From Thunnus maccoyii (Eukaryota > Chordata > Actinopteri > Scombriformes > Scombridae): a stretch of 64,000 bases of DNA. The translations under genes were made by a program, and so were the position numbers. Numbering within the stretch: position 1 is the stretch's first letter; the number at the start of each line of letters is the position of its first letter. The stretch lies in assembly GCF_910596095.1 (NCBI RefSeq), contig NC_056546.1, positions 17,756,425-17,820,424 on the forward strand, given 5' to 3'. Of this stretch, positions 29,270-40,149 are shown piece by piece. The notes under the pieces were generated by a model. It was not told the origin of the DNA and made no database searches. It saw only the letters and a list, made by a program, of their open reading frames with translations.

Positions 29270-30530
29270 GTATTGTAATTTGATGTGCAGCAAACCTCAA
29301 ATAGTCTTCATATCACATTATATCTAATACAGGTAAATAATGCAAGGATAAAGAAAAATATATTGAATGTCTGAAGGCAAAAAGATTGTTAATGTTTGTA
29401 ATATTCAGAAATAAAAATATGCTATAAAGTACCAACATATTATTCTCCTGGAATATTTCAGTCATTTTTCTTAATGCTCATTATTAATAGCAGCTGCCTG
29501 ACAGTACATTCAGTACATGGGTCCACAAGCCAAAGCTCATTTGTGACTTTGACATTTATAAAAAGCCTTTGTAGAGCTCACTACTTTTTTTGTATTACAG
29601 AACCAGGATCTGTGGTCATGAAAAAGGATTCCTCAGCATTTTTGCCATCCAGCTGAGAGTTTCTTTGACTCAGATGAAACCAGCCGGGTGGAGTATTTTT
29701 TCTCTGACAAATATTTTCATTATCTCACATTCTTGGCACCATGAAACTGTGTCGTAACACCACATTCACCGGTCTCTGCTCTGAATTATGCCCACCCAAG
29801 GGTGTCAGGAACAACACAGACCTAAGATTAACTGACTGCAGTCTATTGGATTAATGACACTAACCTATTTTAAAAAGACAGGCCCCCTGCATGTCATGAG
29901 ATAACTTTTACTTAGTGGATTAACAAAAGTGACTATACATGTTTGAAAATAATTTATTTAACACGTAACATGAATATTTTACATTATTTAACGCATGACA
30001 TTTTTGTGGTGCTTTTTCACATATATTGTTTTTTCACTGTTGTTCAACCCCACAACGCTATCTTCACGTTATATACAAAATTGAAATACATAATAATCAT
30101 TTGATTTATTTATATTAGAAACAGGACTTACTGGCAGACAATTAAATGTTTTTGAAGCTGCAATATTTAAATTGTAAGTTTGTTGCAGAAACTCTGATGT
30201 GGCAGTCCCTCTGCTGCAATTAACCAATCAGATTACACTCCGTGATCACATGACGCTGTTCCTTGTTGCCTGGTTGCCAACAAAGACGTTAAATATCAAG
30301 ATAGCTAACCTCGGCCTACGATAACCTCTGTTTGGCAGACCAAACATATAAAACAGTTTGACATTTGGCCTGACGACCAACCGGAGATATAACTGTACAC
30401 GTGTGAGACTCCAGTGTCTGTAAACAGCTTTTATCTTTTTTGTTTACATGCTATTTTAGGGGCTAGCATGTCAGGCGGCTTAAACGAAAACGGAAGTAGT
30501 CTGGAGTGATTCCTCTCGCTTCGCTTCTCT
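29270..30530. other. spacer upstream of fuom
   Basis: AT-rich and gene-free up to about 30.2 kb. CCAATCA at 30224-30230 and a locally GC-richer run from 30230 probably mark the fuom promoter, with the first exon beginning close to 30.5 kb. Confidence 0.35.
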
Positions 30531-30564
30531 ATTCTCTGGTTCTCTTCTCTGTGTAACTGCTACT

Positions 30565-32124
30565 ATGGTCGTACTTAAAGGAATCCCCTCTGTTTTATCC
30601 CCAGAACTGCTGTATGCTCTTGCAAAAATGGGCCACGGGGACGAGCTTGGTATGATATTCAACTATAGGTTGTCTTTCTTGTCAGCAGCGCTAGCGGTGA
30701 TAGCTTATAATGTTTGCTCAGATACTGCTTGGCAGTAGGCGGATCCAAATTCAAGTCACTACAAAGAGTGACAGAGCTGGACTGATCTCACAAGATCATT
30801 AAAGCACAGGTTAAAAATTGTTCATGTCTGTCTTAAAACAACAGCCAGGTGCCCACTGACAGAGGGTTTTCTTGCTATAATCATTCCTCCTGTTCATACT
30901 GGCCATTAGAAGATCCCTTCATACAGGAGGTCAAAATCCACAAGCCTCCTTCTGTGCAAACATTTATTTAAAAGTTTATCTGAAGCTAATATGAAGCTTC
31001 ATCTGTCCAAATTAGTCAAATCAAGTAGATATCTTTCAACGTTACAGTGGAAAAGAGGAAAACCTCTCTCAGTGTTCATATGGACACCTGAATGTTGTTT
31101 TTAGACAGACTTGATCCTGTTAGATCAGTCCCTTCAATAATGCACTGACTCTCTGTTTTTCTCTTTTTCAGTTCTTGCTGATGCAAATTTTCCAGCTTCT
31201 TCCATTTGTGCTTGTGGCCCAAAAGAGATAAGAGCTGACGGTATGTTGATGATCTGTCTGTAAATGTTGGGCAAGTGTATGTACTGGAACAGATTTTTTC
31301 CAGCTGTCTGAGTGTGATCTTTACCTTTCCAGGCTTGGGAATCCCACAGCTTCTGGAGGCCATTTTGAAGCTGTTGCCCCTGGATACCTATGTCCCCTCT
31401 CCGGTACAACACTCATAAATCTGCTGCTACTTTTGTTATCACTTTTTTTTTAAATTTCCTTTGTTACATCTATGCTGATGTGTCTCCACAGGCCGCAGTC
31501 ATGGATCTGGTGGACAGTGACAAACAGAGATGTTTAGCTGTACCTGTGTGGGACACCTACACACACCTCCTGGGACAGGCTGGGCCTCAGGTAAACAACT
31601 TTTCACTCTAAAGGTTTAAAAAAAATGAGTTCAAAAACACACTTTAAACACTTTTAATGTTGGACTATTTCTGTGTTGATTTCTGTTTGCATACAGACTC
31701 CTCTTGAGAAGGTGGAAAGGTTTGCTTTCTATGAACGAGCCAAGAAAGCCTACGCTGTTGTGGCAACAGGGTGTGTTATTTTCTCTGTCTTCGTTTTTGT
31801 AGCTGCATTTTTGCTTCAGTACAATAAGTACACTCGCTTTGTTAAAGAAAAAGGCAGACATTCATCACTAGTAGAGCCTTTAGCAGTGGAGTCTCAAACT
31901 TTCTTTACTTGAAATGTGTTCATGGTCTGTGGGATTTTAATTACTGGAGATTAACATTTGTACATCAGAAGACTATAAAATCTCCACCAATATTTGACAC
32001 ATTTTCTAAAAATGCAGCTGATAAGTAAAAATAGTTTCCTCTGCTCTGTCTACACAGGGAAACTGCTCTATATGGTAACCTGATACTGAAGAAGGGGGTC
32101 ATTCCTGCCGAGCTGCTACAGTGA
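30565..32124 (+). CDS. fuom: fucose mutarotase
   Basis: Interconverts the alpha and beta anomers of L-fucose, feeding the fucose salvage route to GDP-fucose in the cytosol. Six exons: 30565-30649, 31172-31240, 31333-31403, 31492-31590, 31697-31770 and 32058-32124, giving 154 aa, the same length as human FUOM. RbsD/FucU-family signatures are intact: GHGDELVLADANFP at residues 23-36 (His24, Asp26 and Asp32 are the likely catalytic or binding residues), RFAFYERAK at 116-124 with Tyr120, and GETALYGNLILKKG at 133-146. Intron 1 contains a MITE. It is convergent with prap1, and the two poly(A) signals are only about 45 bp apart. Confidence 0.96.
30800..31135. mobile_element. MITE family B copy in fuom intron 1
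   Basis: Matches the element at 48259-48780 over several blocks: GTCTTAAAACAACAGCCAGG, TGTTCATACTGGCCATTAGA and TTTAAAAGTTTATCTGAAGC. Its outer parts are imperfect inverted repeats (TGTCTTAAAACAACA against TGTTGTTTTTAGACA). Confidence 0.65.
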
Positions 32125-32425
32125 TACACACACACACACACATTTAACGTAATGATAATCTAAGATATGTGAGTATTGGCTCATTTTTTTCTTTTCGTTT
32201 ATGAGTTGTTGTTTTTTTTCTGTGATTCCAGTTGCAAATGTCATTCCAATTAAATCAAGAGAAACTGCTCATTTTTGCATAATTATTTTCAATCTTGTTC
32301 AGTCGGGCCTCTCCACTAAAAGCTGTGAATACATAAAAACATGATTTATTCCTGTTAATTTGTGATTAATACTGTAAATATTGTCTTGAGTATGCGTGAG
32401 GTGGAAATGATTTTGTACCCCCTTC

Positions 32426-32431
32426 AATAAA
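32426..32431 (+). terminator. fuom poly(A) signal
   Basis: AATAAA, with an overlapping second copy (AATAAATAAA), about 300 bases after the fuom stop codon. Confidence 0.6.
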
Positions 32432-32470
32432 TAAAACACACAAAGTCTTTGTTGAGTGTGTTAAAGTATC

Positions 32471-32476
32471 TTTATT
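32471..32476 (-). terminator. prap1 poly(A) signal
   Basis: TTTATT on the plus strand gives AATAAA on the minus strand, 150 bases beyond the prap1 stop codon. It faces the fuom signal across about 40 bp. Confidence 0.6.
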
Positions 32477-32625
32477 AACAGGATACATACAAGTGATATT
32501 AGGATTTATATGTATTTATTCTTGTTGTGGTTTAATAGAGTCAAATGAAACTCCTGCTGCAGCCACATTATATCAGCTGATTATAAATGATAAGAGTCTA
32601 CACATGTTGAGTTGTTGCTGAGCGA

Positions 32626-33813
32626 TCAGAGGTGGTGCAGATCATCCAGATCTTCCTCTGGCTCGCTGTACTTCCTCTGAGACGGCTGATCAACAGGAGC
32701 GGCAGCTTTGGCATCATCGTGGCGAGGGATGGGTTGTTGGAGGTCTGGATGGTACAAGTCGTCCATGTCCTCCTCTGGCTGAAGGTGAACTCTGACCTCA
32801 CGTCTCAGCAGCTCATAGTGATGATACTGTGCAAGGTCCGGAGCTCGGAACTCGGCGCCGGATTTGTGTTCAGCGACTAGCGGGGCCAGATATGCATCCA
32901 GCTCCTTGTTTGCTTTGCGGTAGATTTCATCCCAGTCCTGCTCAGGTTCTTCGAAGGCCACGTTACTGAAAACAGGGTGATCAATGTCATCTCTATCTTC
33001 CTCTGGCACAAGATTGTACTCTGAGTTGGCATTTTTCTGCGAGGGCTCTGACTGGATGTCGGCAGCAGGGAGGGCGTCAAGGTTGTGTGTTTGAACTTTG
33101 AGCAGATCAGCCACAGACGGATGGTACAGCTCATCCAGGTCTTCTTCTGGCTTCAGGGGCTGTTTTTCCTGGCCAGTGCCTGTCATCTTCTTCCAGATCA
33201 TCATGCTGGGGTCAATGTCATGCTGAGTCTCATCCATGTCCTCCGGAGGCTCCACTTCCACTCTCCAGGACATCTTCCCTGTGGCGTCTACTGACCTGAA
33301 ATAAATATTACGCAATCTCAATCTGCGTTTCCTCGGTCCAAGAGAAGATTATTCACATTCATAGTTTAAGGAAATTACAACTTACATAACCGTATCCAGG
33401 AATGCTTCATGTGTGAGTTGATTCTGAGAAAAAAAAGCCACAGATATTACATAACTGCTGCCCCAATACAAGTTATTGGCCATACACACAGAACTTTCAA
33501 TTTACATTCATCAGGAATAATGTATCATGTGATTTGAAGCTGTTGAGTCTATACAGTGTAATATTCTAGAAAGCTGAGAGGAATATATACATACCCAGGG
33601 TTTATACGGTTTTGCTGTGACGCCACATATCAGAAAGATACACACGATTAGAGAAATCCTACAAAGAAAGAGACTCAGGGTCAATGTTCAGATTCAAAAG
33701 ATGACACACAGTCTTTAGTCTCAGGTTGAAAAAAGCAATCTATACATATTGAAGCATTAAAACCAGGTTAATAGACATTATAGGAAAAGACAGGCAGCTG
33801 CTTACCTGGACAT
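32626..33813 (-). CDS. prap1: proline-rich acidic protein 1-like, secreted
   Basis: Mammalian PRAP1 is a secreted intestinal and liver protein linked to lipoprotein assembly; the role in fish is inferred. Four exons join in phase: 33813-33806, 33658-33595, 33423-33386 and 33295-32626, giving 259 aa, longer than human PRAP1 (about 150 aa). The first two exons encode a signal peptide (Met-Ser-Arg-Ile-Ser then a hydrophobic run to about residue 19). The large last exon has at least five copies of an acidic motif of the form Pro-Glu-Glu-Asp-x-Asp-(D/E)-(L/I)-Tyr-His-Pro, e.g. PEEDLDELYHP and PEEDMDDLYHP. The same PEEDxDxxYHP motif closes human PRAP1, and the gene lies next to fuom in mammals too. 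No transmembrane segment follows the signal peptide. The rest of the chain is low-complexity and probably disordered. Confidence 0.85.
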
Positions 33814-33890
33814 GTTGTCTCTGTTTCAGCTCAGCGTTTTGGATCTACAAAAGAAATGTTCCCCTCAGTTCACCTCCCGTGGAAACGAGG

Positions 33891-33988
33891 GACCAAAGTT
33901 CCACCAATAAACCGGTTATGTTTTCTTGACCTTTGTATCTTCCGAATGTGGGAACATCAGTGCTCAGTTGTTATATCACTAGATAAGG
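33891..33988 (-). promoter_or_regulatory. prap1 promoter with gut-type factor motifs
   Basis: Upstream of the prap1 ATG are an HNF4-like direct repeat (GACCAAAGTTCCA, 33892-33904), a CDX-like CAATAAA (33905-33911) and a GATAAGG (33982-33988), all within 100 bp. HNF4, CDX and GATA factors drive enterocyte genes in vertebrates, which fits PRAP1 expression in mammals. Each motif is short, and only the cluster carries weight. Confidence 0.3.
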
Positions 33989-33999
33989 AATCTAGTCTG

Positions 34000-35940
34000 T
34001 GTTGCACATAACAAAGTGGCTCATTGTTTCTTTAAAAAAGTGCCTTTAGCAACATTTTGTCAAAATAACTATCTCTGTGCCAACATTTATTGCAAATTCA
34101 AATTCTGTCATCAAGTCTAATAAGAGTGAATGTACTGTACATATATCTGGTCAGAATAAGATAAGGGCCTTTTTTATTATTTTACTATGCCGTGATTCTT
34201 GTCTGATGATTTTGACATGCAGAGACAGTCAATAGATCAAAAATACTGTATTCTATACTGAACTAATACAGTTATCAGTATTATAACTACATATTATGTG
34301 ATTAATCTTCCTTATCAGCAGTCAGTGACAACAAGGTAATAATGCCGTATGGCCTTAAAGCTGAGGCTGACATATCTTTATCATGGTGTAATCTTTTCTT
34401 CAACTGCTTGGGCTTTATGTCACTACAGTGCAATATAAATAGTTTATTATTATGTATTACAATATAATAAATGAGAATGTCTTTCTGACTTCTTATCAGC
34501 ACTTTATCATCAAATAATAAAATAAGAAGTTACTATTCAACACTCAGTTTTATCACTGTTGATAAGTTTGCTATTCGTGCCTGTGCACACAAGAAAGAAA
34601 ACACTGAAAACACTGACACAAATTTATATACAAAACACTTTTCAATAAACTACAAGCAAACATTTAATCTCTGTTAGGTTGGAATACAAAAACCTACCAA
34701 ACCTGCTCCTAAGACTTCCTGTCCCACATCCGCATCCCGCTGCCTGTTCCCCGAGCTCGATCCTGAGCTATGAAAAGTTTAGTTTCGCTTGGGGCATTTT
34801 AGGAACATGTTTTTATATCTCTATGTTTTTAAGTGTCCTTCTTTTAACTGAGTGACTTATATTTTTACAAACTTTAAGTTATAATTTAACTTAACTAATT
34901 TATCAGTGATTTCTTTCCTGCTTTGTATCATGTTTTTTATATTCTAACGTGTATTATTGTTCTTTTTTGCCATGATAATGGCACAAACCCTCGTGCTTGG
35001 CTTACGTTCACAGGAACCTTCTCAGACGCAGACAGACTCCCTCCTACTGTACAGCTTCAATCAATTAAAACAACTAATTACCGTCCACACACACATCCAC
35101 TGCAGGAGGACAGATTGGAGGCAGATGATCGGTCTGTGATCTTAGTGCCAGGCTCAACGCTCATTAAAGTAACTGTTGAGTATGTCAGCTCTGATCTATG
35201 TCTGTGCCAAGATCCTATCACACTGTAAAACCCACAGTTTCGACTAAAACAGATTCATGTTTGATGTACAGAAGTTGTTTGAATTATAACTGAGTTTATT
35301 GAGTACATTTTTCTGATATGCGGCCAAGACAGAAAACTTTTAACTAAGACTATGTTAAACATATCTAAGTTAAAATACACAGCCATAAAGTAATTTAAAC
35401 TAATCTAACATAACATATACACCACACAGGGACGTAATTTAATTTCAGCTCAATGTTTCAGCGTCAAGAGATCCTTCCATCAAGCTGTGTGAGAGTTTGC
35501 AGAGTTTTCTCCCTTTAAGTCATGAGAACACTTCACTTCACCTCTTTCACTCTTCATACAACAGTAGGAGTCATTAAGTTAACATATGGGTTAATAATGT
35601 CTCATGACAACAGGACTGAGCACACACAACACACAACACACACACACACACACACAATGTAAGTACAACAGGAGCAGACAGACACGCCACACACTTCCTG
35701 CCTGTTCAAGGGATGGCTCCACCGCGTCTGCTGGTTATCTACCTTCACTATCAGATCCATATGTGTCTGTACAAGTCCAATGTTACCCCTCGACTAGCCC
35801 AACCCCCAGGTCACTGAGTGGTCTACTGTCTTCCACCCAAAAAGGCTCCTCGTGCAAACACCCATCATCTATATAAGATCGTCTGTGATATACTAATAAG
35901 GAAATGGCTACCGTTTCTACTTTTATTACTGTATTCGGAC
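34000..35940. other. prap1-msx3 intergenic region, left part
   Basis: AT-rich to about 34.7 kb, then mixed sequence with a CA-rich tract at about 35617-35657. ORFs here are short and match no family. No gene recognised. Confidence 0.45.
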
Positions 35941-35948
35941 TCCACATT

Positions 35949-36484
35949 GAAAGGGATGTTTCAACATTTTGGGAAGTACGCTTTTCTTGCCGAGAGAGTG
36001 TACAAAGTGTACGCTAAATATGAAGCTACAGCCAACAGCTGGTTAGCTTAGCTTAGTAGACTGGAAGCAGGGGGAAACAGCTAGTGTAGTTCTGTCCAAA
36101 GGCAGATAAAAATCTGCCCGCTAACTTACTAATTAACGCTAAATATCTCATTTGTTCCCATATAAAAACCAAAGTCAAAAAATGGCAAGTTGCGGTTTTA
36201 TGGGGGTGTTATGTGTTGGACTATTTCTTGACTGTGCAATATATTTTTATGGATTAAACTAACGAGATATAACATGTTAATTAGTGAGCTTTAGAGGTGC
36301 TGGAAGACAGATTTTGTCACTTGTGGACGGCGCCAGGCTAGCTGTATCCCCTTGTTTCCAGTATTTGTGCTAAGCTAAGCTAACTGGCTACCATACTGGT
36401 TTGAAAGCGGTATCAATCTTCTTGTCTAACTCGCAGCAAGAAAGCTAATAATTATTTTTCAAAAAATGTCAAACTATTCCTTTA
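35949..36484. mobile_element. Long-TIR MITE, same family as in mtg1 intron 10
   Basis: Starts AAAGGGATGTTTCAACATTTT and ends with the inverse AAAAATGTCAAACTATTCCTTT. Internal blocks (TTAGCTTAGCTTAG, GTTAATTAGTGAGCTTTAGAG, CCCCTTGTTTCCAGT) match 12495-13320. This is a common teleost non-autonomous element; no coding. Confidence 0.7.
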
Positions 36485-36489
36485 AATGA

Positions 36490-39400
36490 AACTTCTTGAA
36501 GACAATAATAAAAACAATGTTACAGTTATACAGGGGGACAAACTGGCTGTTAAACTGACATTGAGGCCATTATGGAAATGCTCTGTCGGTCTCCCAGAAA
36601 CCACAACCCTGTGAGCAGACATCCCGCAGCCTCAAGCCTTGAAAGTGAGGTTTGATGGATAAAGTGTGCTGAAGCTTCCACCAATCCACCCCCTGTGTCC
36701 TGCACACATCAGTGGAACAGCTTTCATGTGAAGCCTGGAGGCCCAACAGCTACCATCACAGATTTACCACAGGACTGTGCTCCCCTGAACTGCCAATGGT
36801 CCTGCAGAATTACATGAAAAACAAGCTCCTCTGAGGTCTAACCAGCCTCTGGTTGGCAGAGTGCTGCAGCTCAGAAAAATGAGTCCAGCTTTCTCCATTG
36901 GAAAGAAAGGTGCGTCAGTCACTACAGTGAAAGATGGATCAGATGTAGGAGCAAGATGATGAAGTGTCAGAAAAAAAAGAAAAGTCTGCAAAGGTAGTTT
37001 GTCTGTGTGATGCAGACGAGGTATGTGTGTGTAATCTGTGGAACTATTTAATCTTTTGAAGTTTGCATTTTGTAGTCACTTAAATGTGTCTCTATAATCA
37101 TAAAAAATATACCTTCAATAAAAACACAATCTATAAAAAATTTTTTAATATCAACATGCACTTTTACCGCTTTGATGGGTTCATAGATTAAAAACCAAAC
37201 ACATATTTACATGTTATTGTATCTGACAGGGATGATGTATGGCTCATGTGTCACTAGGAATTTGTATCCACAGCACCTATCTTTGGTGGTGAAGAAGTTT
37301 ATGTAGTGTAATTATCGAGCCTGGAAGCAAAACAAGTAAAAGAGATGGTGGAATATTTCTTAATGAGCCCCCCCCCCCCCCCCGCTTCTCCCCTTTCATA
37401 CTGGCTGCAGGTGATATGAGGATAATTGAATCTTTATATGTGGTGTGTACAGATTGTGCCCTGACACCTCTAGAAGCCATCAGAGGCTCTATTTGATCTG
37501 CCAAGTGCATGAGAAAATATGTTTTCCTGCCTTTCACACTGCATACTTGCGCTTGGTGAGGTGTGTGTGTGTGTGTGTGTGTTTGTGGTGGTACGATGTA
37601 TGAATGTGCATGTATCATGTGAATGACAAGCCTTTTAGAAAATGTAAGGGCAACAGTAAAGAGCAGAACGAATGGGAGTTGTCAGCAAGTAATGATTGCC
37701 TGCCAATAAACTGTGAAACACACACATATGCGCTCACACACACACACATACAGAGTTATTGCACAAAATGCGAAGAAGGAGCCAAGAATAAATTGCCTGT
37801 CTGTAACTATTTAAATGCAGCAGTAAGTCATGATTTACGCCCGTAATTCTGGGATGGTGAACATGCTCCAAATGTTGCAGCTTGCAGCAATTTATGGGGG
37901 AAACCACCAAAATGAATATTTGACTGAATTCCCATTTAAAATGAACCTGGCTTTATTTTGCATAATGTCTCTGTTTTGTTGCGTTAGGTGTAAGAGTGTG
38001 CCATGTGCAGCATACACGCGTGCACAATGTGCAGTCAGATACAGTAGATTAATATGTCATTGCCACTGATGACAGCACTTTCTTCAAATTGTAACTTTAA
38101 GTGCAGAATCCGATGTCCTGGCTCTGCCCCAAAACCACAAACAGCTTATTACTGCTAAGACTGAGAGGAATGCAGTCATCGTGTTTCTACTTGACTTTAA
38201 GTGGCATCTTTATCAAGACTTCTCCACTGGTAGAGAAACAAATAGAAAACAGAATATTCAACAGGCGGCGATCAGCCGGAGACATCAGACTCCACACTAA
38301 ACCTCAACACATACTGTATTTGAAATGTAATAATTGACATGTTGTATGCCTCGGATGAAAACAGAGAAGTCCCTCCTCCACACTAACACAATCATCAGCA
38401 CCAAATCCTCATCACCACCGTCATTACTATCAGTAAATCCTGTAAAGGTCGTCTCTAGGCTCAGGGCTGTATTTGAGGCTAACCACCTCCTCTGTTTTTA
38501 CTCACAGTCTTCCGTCATATCCCCCCACACTCACAACGTTTAGGAAAGCTGGGGTTTTCTAAATAACTAAAATTAACTCAATGATCTACAATTAACTTAA
38601 TTGATGCTCCACCAACACCCATTAAACACACATTAGACAGCTCACGGTGGAGTTTAACCGCACGAATTACAGGGCTTGGGGGAGGACCTCCATGGAAGAG
38701 CGGAGGCAAACATGAGATGTTGTGACGACGATTTGAGCTGTCAGACTTGCGAAGCTGACACACAAAAGAATTAGTGAGCCATCTGCTCAACAGTTGCATG
38801 CAGGCGTTTTAGCTTTGACACTGACTTTAACATGTTTTAATGTTCTGGTCTTGAGAAAAGTGTAGTATAAATAAAATGTCTCCTCAATGAAGAGGTGGGA
38901 TTTTAGAGGGGTTAAAATGAGGGGAGTGATGAGCCAGTCAGTCTGGGGCCCCGGAGCCACCTGACTAACCGGCTCCACAGGTAATGCCTTTCCCAGCTAC
39001 AATAGCGCTGATGACAGCTGAAGGAGACGAGGGGAGATGAACCAGGAGCTGCAGGAGACAAACAGAAATAGGAACTTTCTCCTCTGTCTGTTATGTAACA
39101 GATGACAGAAGACTGGGATGCTCTTTGTCTGTCTGAGAGGGGAACGCAGGGGAATATAGTTGACCTTTTTATCCAGGGCAGCTATTCTGAGTATATGTGT
39201 GAAAGATGGCCATTAGCAATGCTAGCTGCTTGAAGCCACAGAGCCATTACTCTGCCTTGTCAGTGTGTATCGACCATGGAAATATTTTATTAGAGACACA
39301 ATAATGAGAGGGAAAGCTCAGGTGGTCCTCCTCCCTCTCTCTCTCTCTCTCACACACACACATACCGTACACCCTTATCCTCCCTCAATCACACCCCTCA

Positions 39401-39700
39401 TAAACTCAGTAAACATGTGGGAGCTGTTAAAGTAAGTTTAATGGCTATTTACTGTGTTTTGTATGCTTCTCATTAAACACATTTTCCACTCTAGGAGAAC
39501 TAATGTTTTGGAAAACTCTGTTAAATGAATCACACATCATGCCAACACTTGCCACATGTGGTGTTATAATTAAGAGATGCGCCCTCTACAGGATAAACCA
39601 GGGAACTACAGAAACGTGACTCACAGCACTTCACAGCTTTGGCTTCATAATATTTTTTTCTTTCCTGAATTTTTAACCTGCAATATCAGATTTTTTGGCT
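36490..39700. other. prap1-msx3 intergenic, second part
   Basis: Gene-free. It contains a poly-C run (about 37370-37383), a TG run (37560-37581) and a CT/CA run (39340-39362). The stretches 37820-38080 and 38940-39290 are complex and repeat-free, and might be regulatory. Nothing coding is recognised. Confidence 0.4.
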
Positions 39701-39709
39701 ACTTGGGGC

Positions 39710-40145
39710 CAGTTAGAATACGAACTTGTTAGCAAACAGTTGCGTATTTACCAATCGAGCACATATGGAGCAGCATTAGTGTTCATTAGAGTCATGTTTC
39801 TGCATATGATGAATGTAAGTCCAATATTCCCTCTCCTTCTTGGTCTCTGTAATTCCTGAGGGAAATATCTCGTTCGTTAGCTGCTAAACTATGTTTTCCA
39901 GCTACTCACTACATTTGATTGTCTGACGTTTAGTACTGGGCAAGAAGCGTACGGTATGAGAGCGGACAGAGTGAAACAAAACAGTCGGAAAACCAAAACA
40001 ATGAGCCGAAAATTGCCAAAAGGAACGTAATGGTGAGGGGGGCTGCAGAGTCGGGTGATAATTATCTGTGGGTTCATCACTTCGAGTGAGCCTTTTCACA
40101 TACAAGTGTGATCCATTGTTAACATAAAAATACTTATTATAGCTT
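39710..40145. repeat. dispersed repeat, copy 1 of 2
   Basis: Shares ordered blocks with 55730-56175: ATATGGAGCAGCATTAGTGTT, GAGGGAAAT, AACCAAAACAATG, GAGTCGGGTGATAATTATCTG and GATCCATTGTTAACATAAAAA. Both copies run in the same direction. Non-coding, about 440 bp. Confidence 0.7.
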
Positions 40146-40149
40146 CTCG

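Noticed and set aside
31673-31912. fuom exon 5 read through into intron 5 gives a hydrophobic, membrane-like tail
   Set aside because: The tail comes from the T-rich intron. Exon 6 at 32058 restores the conserved FUOM C-terminus, and the donor at 31771 is normal.
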